Shown: piece after piece, positions 16,130 through 25,179 of the stretch
How the letters are laid out: the number at the start of each line of letters is the position of its first letter
Position numbering within the stretch: the first letter of the stretch is position 1
Assembly (NCBI GenBank): GCA_021800035.1
Contig: JAJYZJ010000021.1
Span: 1 to 33,978, forward strand
Source: an archaeon
GTDB taxonomy: Archaea; Thermoproteota; Thermoprotei_A; Marsarchaeales; Marsarchaeaceae
Length of the DNA stretch: 33,978 bases
Reading direction: 5' to 3'
Translations under genes and position numbers: made by a program
The notes under the pieces: model-generated
What the model was told of the DNA's origin: nothing
What the model saw: the letters and a program-made list of their open reading frames with translations, nothing else
Databases searched by the model: none

Positions 16130-18226
16130 ATGGTTGATTCGTCGGAGGAAAAAAGTGATCCCACTCAGAGAAGTGGAAATGGACAAAGGAAATCACTAAT
16201 TGAAGAGCTGCCAAGAATAGTAGAAAGAGGAAAAAAAGAGGCTCAAAGAATCCTCGATGGACTTTCTAAGACACAAAGAATAACTCTTCAGACTAATGAA
16301 TTGGTCCTGCCGACTAAGGCCGTTGGAGAATTAACCAAGTTCACGGGTCAAGCTGTAAAACGAGAAAACAACAATGAGTTTCTTAACAGGCTCATATACG
16401 GTGATAATCTGCTTGCGATGCAGGCACTTCTAGCTGGGGACCCAGACACAGGACTCCCCTCAATGAGGGGCAAAATAGACCTGATTTATATCGATCCACC
16501 CTTTGATAGCAAGGCAGACTATAGAATAAAAATACATCTTCCATCTGTAGACATTGAACAAAGGCCTTCGGTTATAGAACAGTTCGCTTACTCGGATACT
16601 TGGAAGGATGGGACAAAGTCATACTTGGAAATGATTGTTCCAAGACTTGTTCTAATGAGGGAACTATTAAGTGAACAGGGCTCAATATATGTGCATATCG
16701 ATTGGCATGTCGGACACTATGTAAAAGTTATAATGGATGACATTTTTGGTAAAGAAAACTTCGTTAACGAAATAATATGGAAAAAATCAAATAGCCCTAA
16801 AGCTCAATCTAAGGGGTTTGGAACACAACATGACACTTTATTTTTATATTCTAAAGGGCGAGAATTCATATATAATCCAATAAAAAGAGAACCTGATGAA
16901 GATTATTTAAAATCTTTCTCAATGGATGACAAAGATGGAAAAGGGGCATATCAGAGCGTTGCCTTGGTTGCTGGGGGTATTCAACGTTCCGAGCACAGAA
17001 AGGTTTTTGATTTCAAAGGTGTAGTTGCCCCGTGGTTATACACTCCTGAAAACCTTGAGAAATTCTGGCAAGAGAACAGAATTATTAAAACTAAAAATGG
17101 GTATAGGTTAAAAGTTTATCTGGAAGATGTAGGTGGGCCTCTCATTTCTGATATTTGGTTTGATAAGAATGTAAGTCCTATTCAGGGACAGTCCAGTGAA
17201 AAATTAGGATATGATACTCAAAAGCCAAAGTCACTGTTAAGCCGGATTATTTCAGCCTCAAGCAAAAAAGACTCCTTGATCGCAGATTTCTTCTGCGGTT
17301 CCGGAACGGCGGGCTCTGTTGCAGAAAGACTTGGAAGAAATTGGATTATGTGTGATCTCGGTAAACCTGCTTGTATGATCTCTAGAAAACGTCTCATTGA
17401 TCAAAATGCAAAGCCATTTCTTTACCAATCAATTGGAGACTACCAGAAAGAACAGTTTGAAAGATCGCAATTCAGGCGTATAGGGGACCTTGCTCACGTT
17501 GTGATTAACCTGTATGGTGCACTTCCCTTTCCGATGCAAGAAGGCACTCCTACCAATCTAGGATATATAAAACAAAGTAAAACCTTGGTATTTGTCGACT
17601 CTCCCACAAAAATCACTGGTTATGTTACACTCAAGAAGGCTCAGGAGCTAAGAGCTTCCTTCATGGGTGGATGGAACAAAGTAATTGTCCTTGGTTGGAA
17701 CTTTGAGGCTGAGATAGGAAGGACCATAGACAGCCTGAATGATGATAACCTCGAAGTACTGGTGATTCCCCCGGACCTGCTGGAAAAGCTAAAGCACAAA
17801 GCAGACTATGAGAAACTCATAAAGGAAGGCAGCGTTAGATTCAGCTCCTTACAATACCTCACTGTTAAACCAGTGATCAAGAAAGCAGCGGAAGACAACT
17901 TGGAGGAGATAACGATTGAACTTGAAAACTACGTTCTCCTGTCCCCAGATGCACTACCTCTCGATAGGTCGGATAAGGACAAACTTGAAAAGATCATTGA
18001 GGAAGACCCTTTGAGTCTCGTCGAGTACTGGAGTATCGATCCGGAATATGATGGGGAAGTATTCAGGAGCAAATGGCAGGATTACAGAGAAAACCACGAA
18101 GGTACATCGAAAGTCGATAGGAAAGTGAAGCTGCTCGTCCCCCGCGTTAATGGGGTAAGAAAGGTCTGCGTGAAAGCGGTGGACGTATTCGGGTTTGAAA
18201 GCGTGGCGATCAAAGAGGCCAGTTGA
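16130..18226 (+). CDS. mod: Type III restriction-modification DNA methyltransferase (Mod)
   Basis: A 698-residue adenine-specific methyltransferase, the specificity and modification subunit of a type III system. Motif IV DPPF (LIYIDPPFDSK) lies at about residues 122-125 and the AdoMet-binding DFFCGSGTAGS at about 388, with motif IV before motif I, the beta-class order used by Mod proteins. The region between should hold the target-recognition domain. ATG 16130 is preferred; an in-frame GTG pair lies at 16118-16123. The stop overlaps the Res ATG as TGATG, so the two are coupled. The segment is more AT-rich than the backbone and follows integrase debris, suggesting transfer. No stop or frameshift was seen, so the gene looks intact. 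Confidence 0.9.
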   Translation: MVDSSEEKSDPTQRSGNGQRKSLIEELPRIVERGKKEAQRILDGLSKTQRITLQTNELVLPTKAVGELTKFTGQAVKRENNNEFLNRLIYGDNLLAMQALLAGDPDTGLPSMRGKIDLIYIDPPFDSKADYRIKIHLPSVDIEQRPSVIEQFAYSDTWKDGTKSYLEMIVPRLVLMRELLSEQGSIYVHIDWHVGHYVKVIMDDIFGKENFVNEIIWKKSNSPKAQSKGFGTQHDTLFLYSKGREFIYNPIKREPDEDYLKSFSMDDKDGKGAYQSVALVAGGIQRSEHRKVFDFKGVVAPWLYTPENLEKFWQENRIIKTKNGYRLKVYLEDVGGPLISDIWFDKNVSPIQGQSSEKLGYDTQKPKSLLSRIISASSKKDSLIADFFCGSGTAGSVAERLGRNWIMCDLGKPACMISRKRLIDQNAKPFLYQSIGDYQKEQFERSQFRRIGDLAHVVINLYGALPFPMQEGTPTNLGYIKQSKTLVFVDSPTKITGYVTLKKAQELRASFMGGWNKVIVLGWNFEAEIGRTIDSLNDDNLEVLVIPPDLLEKLKHKADYEKLIKEGSVRFSSLQYLTVKPVIKKAAEDNLEEITIELENYVLLSPDALPLDRSDKDKLEKIIEEDPLSLVEYWSIDPEYDGEVFRSKWQDYRENHEGTSKVDRKVKLLVPRVNGVRKVCVKAVDVFGFESVAIKEAS

Positions 18227-21150
18227 TGGTAAACATAAAATCCCTTGGCACCAAGGATATCCCATTAAAACTTGCGAAAAGAATAACCGAGAAAGCCGAC
18301 GAGTTGTGGAAATCCGGAGACTTCATGCAGAAAGTCACACCCATAACACAGGAACTTCTGAAATTCTGGGACCCAGAGGGTATTTTCTCTGAAGAAAGAA
18401 ACATTAACTTCCATGTGGGCCAATGGCAAGCCATTCTGAATGTGATTTACGTCCATGAGATTCTCAAACTCAAGAGTGTTGGAGAAATCTACGATCATAT
18501 CTATCCTGAATTGTTGGCTCAAATGGACCCGCTTGATCTGAAGCGGGATAAGTACGAGCATCAGAAGTATTGCGTTAAGATGGCCACAGGAACTGGCAAG
18601 ACCTGGGTCCTTGATGCATTGCTGATCTGGCAATACCTAAATTCAAAGTACGAAGAAAACGAAAGCGGTGAGTATTCCAGGAATTTCCTCCTGGTTGCTC
18701 CGGGAATCATTGTCTATGAAAGGTTGTTAGATGCGTATCTGGGAAAGCGAAGAGAAGATGGGAGCAGGGATTTTGAGCAGTCCGATTTCTGGAAATTTGA
18801 AAAGCTCTTTATTCCTCCCGCACGCAAGGACGAGATCTTTGGATTTATCCAGGGCTGTGTATCACAGAAGGAAGAAATCGGCAAGAAGGTGACTGGTGAC
18901 GGCTTGATCGCAATAACCAACTGGCACCTGCTGACAGAGGATGAGGAGGCTATTGATGTCGAATCCCCGTTGGACCAGCCAGATATGACGGTGAATGAGC
19001 TGCTGCCGATTACACCCGGGAATTCACAGGGACACTCGCTGGAAGAACTGGACAATCAATATCTCAGGGGCCAGGAACTGGATTACCTGGCTAATTTACC
19101 CAATCTCGTAGTTTTCAATGACGAGGCCCACCACCTTGGAGAGATGAAGAAATCGGACGAAATCGTGGAGAAAAAATGGCAGGAAGCACTCGACAAGATA
19201 TCAGAGAACAAGAAGAGCCGCCTCATTCAAGTTGATTTTTCTGCAACTCCCTATGTGGTAACAGGAAGCGGCCAGAGCAGGGTACAAAATCACTTTCCGC
19301 ACATTGTGGCCAATTTCGAACTGGTGGATGCAATAAAGAAAGGACTTGTGAAAACCGTTGCAATCGACAAGAGAAAGGAGTTCGGCGCCATACCTCTGGA
19401 TGACCTGGAATTTAAAGCGGAACGAGAGGGCAGGCAGGTGTCAAGTCTTTCTGATGGTCAGAAACTGATGTTGAGGGCTGGAATGAAGAAACTCAACATA
19501 CTGGAGCAGGAATTCACAAAGCTTGATCCAACAAAATACCCGAAGATGCTTGTCGTTTGTGAAGATACTAAGGTAGTGCCTCTTGTTGTGGCCTTTATGA
19601 CGCATGAGGGCTATTCCGGGGATGAAGTAATGGAGATTCATTCCACCAAGAAAGGTGACGTCAGTGAAGAGGAGTGGAGGGCAATAGAGCAGAGATTGTT
19701 CGATATAGATCGACATGAGAAACCAAAGGTGATAGTTTCTGTCCTGATGCTCAGGGAAGGATTTGACGTAAACAACATATGCGTGATAGTTCCTCTCAGA
19801 TCTGCATCCTCTTACGTTCTTCTAGAACAACTGATAGGAAGGGGCCTGAGGCTGATGTGGCGTGGACCAGACTACGATGATATGAGAGCAGAAAACCGGG
19901 AAAAACTCCTGGTGAAGAAGGAGGAGCCGGACAGTTACATCGACATATTGAGCGTGGTCGAGCATCCAAACTTTATCGAGTACTATGAAAGAGTCCTTGC
20001 GGGAATGGTTGGCAAAGTTGGAGAAGAGCCAGCAAAGACAAAGGTTGTTGGTGACCTGGTCAGGGTCGGGCTCAAACCAAACTACAGAGTTTATGACCTT
20101 TTCTGGATCATAATATTGCAGGAGAAGGAGGAAGAACTGGCGGTTCCTGACTTCTCTATTGAGAAGCTTGCACCTTTCCCCATGAAACTGAAAGATTTGA
20201 GACCTTTGGTAAAGAACAAGGGAGACACCTTTTACAGCGAAGAACTCACGGTCAAGACAACCTTTGGAGAATACATAGTCACTGCCGATATATTCACGGC
20301 CAAGAGCTACAATTCGTTCATCCAGAAGGTGGTGAATGCCGTCTCTGTGATCCATGTCAATGCCAGAGGAAGAAAGCAGAGAGATTTCCCGGTGATGCAG
20401 GTGAATTCAGCGTTAATCGCCAAGCTTACGGATGAGTACATAAGACACAGGCTGTTCGAAGAGGAATTTGATCCTCTCAAGGACAACAACTGGCGCATCC
20501 TGTTGATAACACGGCAGAGCATAATCAAACACATAGTCAGTAACATTGCCCAAGCCGTATACGATTCCATGAAGAGCCTCAAGGTGAACGACGCAAGGAT
20601 AGTGAAGAAGTATTTCTCAGAAGTCCCAGAAATAAGGGTAAGAGAAACTTATGCGATTAACGCTGCAAAAAACATTTATGAAAAGATTGCGTACCCGTCT
20701 CACAGCGGCGGTTTTGAGAAGGACTTCATCGAGTTCATAGATTCAGACTCAAAAGTAAAGGCGTTTGTGAAGATAAACGAATACTACAACGATTTCGCTA
20801 ACATCATCTATATCCGGGACGACGGACTGTTGGCACATTACTACCCTGATTTCATGATCAGGGCATGTGACCAGATTTACCTGGTTGAGACAAAATCTGA
20901 AAGAGATATGAGCAACAAGAACGTGCAAAATAAGAGGCTGGCAGCAATAGATTGGGTAGACAAGGTGAATGAACTGGAGCCCCAAGAGAGGATGAACTGT
21001 AACTGGAGCTATGTGCTGCTCAGCCAGAATACATTCGAGCAGATGAAGAAGCAGGGAGCCACCACTTGCGAGATACTGGAATATGCCAAACTTACAAAGG
21101 CAAAGGTGAGAGGTACGCTGGGAGATTACATGGGCCTTAAGGACTATTGA
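18226..21150 (+). CDS. res: Type III restriction enzyme, helicase-nuclease subunit (Res)
   Basis: A 974-residue SF2 helicase with a C-terminal nuclease. Walker A ATGTGKTW is at about residue 120, DEAH (VVFNDEAHHLG) at 298, DFSATPY at 336 and the motif VI region QLIGRGLRLMWRG at about 540. The PD-(D/E)XK site appears at the C-terminus as YPDFMIRACDQIYLVETKSE (about 872-891). Res works with Mod to translocate along DNA and cut unmodified sites. Its ATG overlaps the Mod stop (TGATG). The length matches family members and the frame is intact. A RelE/ParE-like toxin gene starts 23 bases after its stop, probably in the same transcript. Confidence 0.9.
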   Translation: MVNIKSLGTKDIPLKLAKRITEKADELWKSGDFMQKVTPITQELLKFWDPEGIFSEERNINFHVGQWQAILNVIYVHEILKLKSVGEIYDHIYPELLAQMDPLDLKRDKYEHQKYCVKMATGTGKTWVLDALLIWQYLNSKYEENESGEYSRNFLLVAPGIIVYERLLDAYLGKRREDGSRDFEQSDFWKFEKLFIPPARKDEIFGFIQGCVSQKEEIGKKVTGDGLIAITNWHLLTEDEEAIDVESPLDQPDMTVNELLPITPGNSQGHSLEELDNQYLRGQELDYLANLPNLVVFNDEAHHLGEMKKSDEIVEKKWQEALDKISENKKSRLIQVDFSATPYVVTGSGQSRVQNHFPHIVANFELVDAIKKGLVKTVAIDKRKEFGAIPLDDLEFKAEREGRQVSSLSDGQKLMLRAGMKKLNILEQEFTKLDPTKYPKMLVVCEDTKVVPLVVAFMTHEGYSGDEVMEIHSTKKGDVSEEEWRAIEQRLFDIDRHEKPKVIVSVLMLREGFDVNNICVIVPLRSASSYVLLEQLIGRGLRLMWRGPDYDDMRAENREKLLVKKEEPDSYIDILSVVEHPNFIEYYERVLAGMVGKVGEEPAKTKVVGDLVRVGLKPNYRVYDLFWIIILQEKEEELAVPDFSIEKLAPFPMKLKDLRPLVKNKGDTFYSEELTVKTTFGEYIVTADIFTAKSYNSFIQKVVNAVSVIHVNARGRKQRDFPVMQVNSALIAKLTDEYIRHRLFEEEFDPLKDNNWRILLITRQSIIKHIVSNIAQAVYDSMKSLKVNDARIVKKYFSEVPEIRVRETYAINAAKNIYEKIAYPSHSGGFEKDFIEFIDSDSKVKAFVKINEYYNDFANIIYIRDDGLLAHYYPDFMIRACDQIYLVETKSERDMSNKNVQNKRLAAIDWVDKVNELEPQERMNCNWSYVLLSQNTFEQMKKQGATTCEILEYAKLTKAKVRGTLGDYMGLKDY

Positions 21151-21173
21151 GCGCAAGGTAGAGGTCGATATTC

Positions 21174-21440
21174 ATGAGCTATACTGTAGAATCCACGGAA
21201 GCATTCGAGAAGGAATTCTCCAGGAACCATAAGGACGAAAAAGAATGGTTGCTTCGTATGACTGAAAGACTGGAACAGGAACAGGAACCGCAGTCAGGGA
21301 AGCCGTTGAGAGGCAAGCTTCACGGACTATGGCAGCTCAGAATCGGCTCTTTCAGGGTCTGGTATGAAATAAACGAGGAGCAGAAGAAAGTGACGCTCAG
21401 AGCAATCATTCACAAAGACGAAGCAAAGAAGTATTATTAG
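21174..21440 (+). CDS. RelE/ParE family toxin
   Basis: An 88-residue protein (MSYTVESTEAFEKEFSRNHK) with the RelE/ParE-fold pattern: the helical segment is followed by GKPLRGKLHGLWQLRIGSFR and VWYEINEEQKKVTLRAIIHK, ending KKYY. RelE-type toxins cleave ribosome-bound mRNA; ParE-type members poison gyrase. The conserved RIGxFRVWYEI is closer to RelE. It starts 23 bases after Res and likely shares its transcript. Its 3' end overlaps by four bases a convergent antitoxin-like gene that carries a premature stop. If the antitoxin is inactive, the toxin must be silent, weak or neutralised elsewhere. Confidence 0.85.
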   Translation: MSYTVESTEAFEKEFSRNHKDEKEWLLRMTERLEQEQEPQSGKPLRGKLHGLWQLRIGSFRVWYEINEEQKKVTLRAIIHKDEAKKYY

Positions 21441-21613
21441 AGCTCTTTCAGGAACTCTCTAACGTTCCTGACTCTTCCCTTCTGTATGTCCTACTCGCTC
21501 CTTTCCGGTTGATCCATAGCATACTCATTCTCAAGAGTTTCAATGGTAGCCTCAAGGCTATCCAGATCCGATTTTGGAATGCTTACAAGCCTTGACTGTT
21601 TTGCTGTGGTCAT
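21437..21613 (-). pseudogene. RelB-type antitoxin with premature stop
   Basis: A 59-codon gene beginning ATG: MTTAKQSRLVSIPKSDLDSL, EATIETLENEYAMDQPERSE, then TAG at 21491-21493, then DIQKGRVRNVREFLKEL and a normal TAA. The pattern (basic N-terminus, long helix, C-terminal REFLKEL) fits RelB-like antitoxins. The TAG may be a mutated CAG, leaving a 40-residue product without its C-terminal toxin-binding part. It is convergent with the toxin and overlaps it by four bases, unlike the usual tandem antitoxin-toxin order. A TATA-like AGGTATTAAAATC (minus) lies about 27 bases upstream, predicting a leaderless message. It could be the cognate antitoxin or one left by a lost neighbour. Confidence 0.65.
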
Positions 21614-21654
21614 AATATAACTCTATATTCTTTCAGATTTTAATACCTTTTGGT

Positions 21655-22080
21655 ATGCTTCGGCTCAAATTCACCTCGACTTTCAGCCACCCCTCTTTGA
21701 GCCTTCGCCAATTACCATGTGCCCTTCGCTCGTCTGTACGCCGAGCACAGGACGCCATGCTTCGACTCCAATCAAAATTCACCCCTAACCCCTCTTTTGA
21801 CTTACGTCTCGCACTCTTCTTCGAAGAGCCCCTCATTCGCAAGGCTCATTCAGGGTGGTGTCCTGTGCTCGCCGCTCGTGGTGTATGTGTGGTGCTACAC
21901 ACCTTCGCTTCGCTTGGTGTTCCACACCACCCACCGCTAACGCTTACACCACTCGGTCTTGCTTCGCAAGACTTCCGGCTCGCTTCGGGCACATTATTCT
22001 CTCCTGCGGAGTGCAATTTGAGGGGAACAGGGGGAGGGGAATTTTTGACCGCACAAGAACGCTACGCTCAGTGCGGAATT
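21655..22080 (+). repeat. Intergenic repeat cluster with TTC-loop palindromes
   Basis: Two copies of the GCTTCG...AATTCACC repeat at 21655-21675 and 21757-21786. Short perfect palindromes with a TTC or TCC centre follow: CTCTTCTTCGAAGAG (21814-21828), GGTGTTCCACACC (21916-21928) and GTCTTGCTTCGCAAGAC (21956-21972). Open frames here show low-complexity Arg/Leu/Ser-rich translations, so I see no gene. Such elements suggest a non-coding mobile repeat family or the remains of one. Confidence 0.5.
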
Positions 22081-22200
22081 ACGGGGATATAAGGGGTTCT
22101 CGTACCGTGCTGCTCTTCAACTGTTCAAGGGACAATACCTGCACGGCACTGCGACCATACTTTTTGAGAAAAGGTAGGCTAAAAGGAGTATTCAAGAAGG

Positions 22201-22228
22201 TATTTATATATTGAAGGAAAGTATATTC
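22201..22228 (+). promoter_or_regulatory. Candidate TATA boxes for the OLD nuclease gene
   Basis: Two AT-rich boxes, TATTTATATA at 22201-22210 and AGTATATTC around 22220-22228. The second is about 35 bases upstream of the ATG at 22259, the better archaeal spacing, and would give a leader of about nine bases. Confidence 0.45.
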
Positions 22229-22258
22229 TGTAGATAACTGTAGGGGGTTCAAATTCCT

Positions 22259-24283
22259 ATGAAAATGACAAAATTCAGAGTACAAAACTACAAGAAAATC
22301 CAAGATACAGGCTGGATTGATTGCTCAGATTTGACTGTCTTCGTCGGAAAGAATGAATCAGGAAAATCTTCTATTTTTAGGGGGCTTTCCAAACTTAACC
22401 CCTCTGATGGAGAGAAGTATGATGGTCTAAAGGAGTTTCCAAGACGACGTTACGCGAGTGATTTCAAGACACAAGACTGGCCAGTATCCAGTGCAGAATT
22501 CACCATTTCTGACGATGAAAAGAAGGCTATCAGTCAAGCTTGTCCTTCGCTTAAAGACGTTACATGTGTGGTGTGTACAAGGCACTACTCTCAAAAATTT
22601 GAAGTTGAGTTTGACCCACAGCCAAGCATACCGGATGTGACAAATGATAAGGTGTTGGCAATTCTTGAAGCAGTACAAACCAAATTGCAAACAGCTGTGG
22701 CCCCGGAAGGTAAAGGTGAGGCTTTGGGTGCTATCAAGTCACAGCTTCTTCCTTTTATTTCCCAAAAGATTTCGCAACTTCGAACTCTTAAACCCCATGA
22801 TTCCGTGGGGGAACCAACAATAACTGAAGTAATCAATACAATATCACCCAAGATTAACGAAGAATGGCAGAAAAATATCATAAAGAGCGAATTGGACCTA
22901 CTCAATCAACTAAAATCTTCAACAGAGTCGGTAAATCAGCTCAATAAGGCAAAGGAATGGGTAACCTCGCATCTTCCTAAATTTGTGTACTTTGATAGAT
23001 ATGACGTAATTGACAGCGCAGTCCATCTGCCGACATTCATTCAACAGATGAAAACCAACCCAACAGCGCCACGTGTGAGATCAACCAAAGCGTTATTTCA
23101 GCATGTAGGATTAGAAGTTGATAAACTCTCTCAGCTTGACCCAACGCAGCCAAATAAAGCCGCCGAAGAGTTGAAGAGATTCGCTGATGAAAGAGCTATA
23201 CTCATGTCTTCGGCTTCGAACGAAATGACGAAGCGCTTTTCTGAATGGTGGGAACAAAGGAAACACAGGTTCAACTATAAGACGGACGGACCGTTCTTTA
23301 GAGTTTGGGTGTCAGACGACTTAGACCCAAGCGAAATAGAGCTTGACCAAAGAAGTGCAGGTATGCAATATTTCTTTTCATTTTACCTTGTGTTTCTAGA
23401 GGAAGCCAAAGGCGCGTACAATAATTCAATACTCCTGCTTGATGAAGCTGGTTTGCAACTGCATGGAACGGCCCAGCAAAAGATAGTCAAGTTCTTAGAG
23501 AAACTATCAAACGACAATCAACTGCTCTATACTACTCATTCTCCATTTATGATAGATGGAGACAATCTTGAAAGGGTGAGGATTGTCTACGAGGACCCGA
23601 CTGATGGCACCTCTAAGGTTTCTGGTGATGTTTGGCCGAGAGATAAAGACTCTTTATTCCCTTTGCAGGCGGCTTTGGGGTATTCTATAGCTCAAACACT
23701 GTTTTATTCTAAACGACAACTGGTAGTTGAAGGCATTACTGATTACCTGATTCTAAAGGCCATGGATAGTTTACTATCAGATTCTAAAAGGGAAACTTTG
23801 CGACATGACGCCACTATTGTCCCTTCTGGTGGAGTTAGCAAATTGATGCCGTTGGCAGCAATGTTAAAGGGTCATGGAGTGGAAACCCGTGTATTGTTGG
23901 ATGGTGACGACCCCGGAGTACAAAAAGGAAAGGAAATCAAGGATCGTCTTTTAATTGAGTCTTTTTTCGTGAGTTCATACACAAACGGAGGAGGAACTGA
24001 CATCGAAGACATGTTTCCACACGACCTTTACGTAGATGCAGTCAAGAAGTCATATAATTTAAGCGAATTAGTTTTAGATGAGAACAGTGGCTCTGACTCC
24101 ATAACAACAAAAGTCGAAAAGGCTTTGCAGAAGAAAGGAATTAATAATCTTGAAAAACGGAGACCTGCCTTTGTGCTCACTGAGTGGATTAGGACCGAAC
24201 CTGAAAAGTTTCCGAACAGTACGCTAACTTCCTTCGAAAGTCTGTTCAGGGACATTAACAAGTCTTGGTCTGATCAAGAATAG
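22259..24283 (+). CDS. OLD-family ATPase/TOPRIM nuclease
   Basis: A 674-residue protein of the overcoming-lysogenization-defect family, which combines an ABC-type ATPase with a TOPRIM nuclease and often acts in anti-phage defence. Walker A GKNESGKSS is at 30-38. The signature-like region RSAGMQYFFSFYL leads to Walker B ILLLDEAG at about 391 and the His loop LLYTTHSPFMID at about 425. TOPRIM residues are VVEGITD at about 488 and LLDGDDPG at about 546. The frame ends with tandem stops TAGTAA. No UvrD-like GajB helicase or reverse transcriptase is adjacent, so this is a stand-alone (class 1-like) OLD rather than Gabija or a retron. It sits at the far side of the restriction-modification region and has its own promoter. 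Confidence 0.88.
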   Translation: MKMTKFRVQNYKKIQDTGWIDCSDLTVFVGKNESGKSSIFRGLSKLNPSDGEKYDGLKEFPRRRYASDFKTQDWPVSSAEFTISDDEKKAISQACPSLKDVTCVVCTRHYSQKFEVEFDPQPSIPDVTNDKVLAILEAVQTKLQTAVAPEGKGEALGAIKSQLLPFISQKISQLRTLKPHDSVGEPTITEVINTISPKINEEWQKNIIKSELDLLNQLKSSTESVNQLNKAKEWVTSHLPKFVYFDRYDVIDSAVHLPTFIQQMKTNPTAPRVRSTKALFQHVGLEVDKLSQLDPTQPNKAAEELKRFADERAILMSSASNEMTKRFSEWWEQRKHRFNYKTDGPFFRVWVSDDLDPSEIELDQRSAGMQYFFSFYLVFLEEAKGAYNNSILLLDEAGLQLHGTAQQKIVKFLEKLSNDNQLLYTTHSPFMIDGDNLERVRIVYEDPTDGTSKVSGDVWPRDKDSLFPLQAALGYSIAQTLFYSKRQLVVEGITDYLILKAMDSLLSDSKRETLRHDATIVPSGGVSKLMPLAAMLKGHGVETRVLLDGDDPGVQKGKEIKDRLLIESFFVSSYTNGGGTDIEDMFPHDLYVDAVKKSYNLSELVLDENSGSDSITTKVEKALQKKGINNLEKRRPAFVLTEWIRTEPEKFPNSTLTSFESLFRDINKSWSDQE

Positions 24284-25179
24284 TAATCCATCCGTGTTAA
24301 GCAGGGTACTCCTGAAGCTCAAGATGCAAGCGCAACGGTTGTGTCAACCGCTTCTGATAGAAGGAAGAAGAAGTAGGTGCATATTGTTCAACACTGAGAG
24401 TAACGCGCTTGAGTTGCGTAATTGACCAACAATTTGTGTTTAGATGAATCGGTCTATTGGCAAATACAAAATGTTGGTTAGAGGGTACGATATTCAAACC
24501 ACTTTTATTTGTCATTTTGTTAGTCTGCTAAACGTAGCCATTAATTTACGCGTTGGAAGATTGCTGAGACCAGTATTCCAAATACAAGTAACTTGCAACA
24601 AAACCTATCTCTGTGGATTGATAAAGTTCCAAGATTGGTGAAGAAGGCAACATCCCCTTAACCCGGTCTCCTGTGGCAATCAAATCTCTGTAGAGCAGTC
24701 TCAGCCCAACATTAAAGGATGTCTCGGCAATCTCTTGGACTGCAGTTAAAAAAATCCGAGTAGTTAACTGAACCGTCTCTTAATCGAGAGACACCTGGCC
24801 TATACACATAAAAGAATGATCCAAGCAGTTTCATATCAATTGATCCCTCCTTGGTCCGCTTAGAATCTTAAGCGAATTCTCCGCTTCAACCTAGCTCGTC
24901 ACGCCCCAGATTTGGGAAGCCCTTCTTGGAACCACGGCCACGGTGCAGCGTATTCAACGGCCTATTCTCAGCTCGTAGCGTTTGTAGCATGAATATTTCG
25001 ACAATTGCCAAGCGGGGGCGCATCATTCTACGGTCTGATTGTAATGTTCAACTAGCTAAAGTGTCAACACCCTCTCGCCTATTGTAAGGACGACTGAATC
25101 TGGCCTTGACCCCATCAGCGCTCTTGCCTGCATATGCCGCACCAAAACCCAGCCTGACAGCAAAACGCGCTGCGACTTT
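24284..25179. other. Intergenic, no gene seen
   Basis: About 900 bases without a supported gene, RNA or repeat. The short frames are low quality. It separates the AT-rich defence genes from the GC-rich surface/pilin locus and may include the edge of the acquired region. Confidence 0.5.

Noticed and set aside
9625-21493. In-frame TAG codons in two integrases and the antitoxin as possible amber recoding (pyrrolysine)
   Set aside because: TAG also ends intact genes here (OLD nuclease, RelE-like toxin, Tyr-rich protein), and the integrases carry frameshifts and TGA as well, so decay is simpler.
22235-22258. GGGGGTTCAAATTCC resembling a tRNA T-arm or integrase attachment site
   Set aside because: The stem does not pair properly and no acceptor, D-arm or anticodon arm is found upstream; it lies in the OLD leader.
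22259-24283. Gabija (GajA) or retron assignment for the OLD protein
   Set aside because: No UvrD-like GajB or reverse transcriptase is adjacent; the neighbours are a gene-poor stretch and surface genes.
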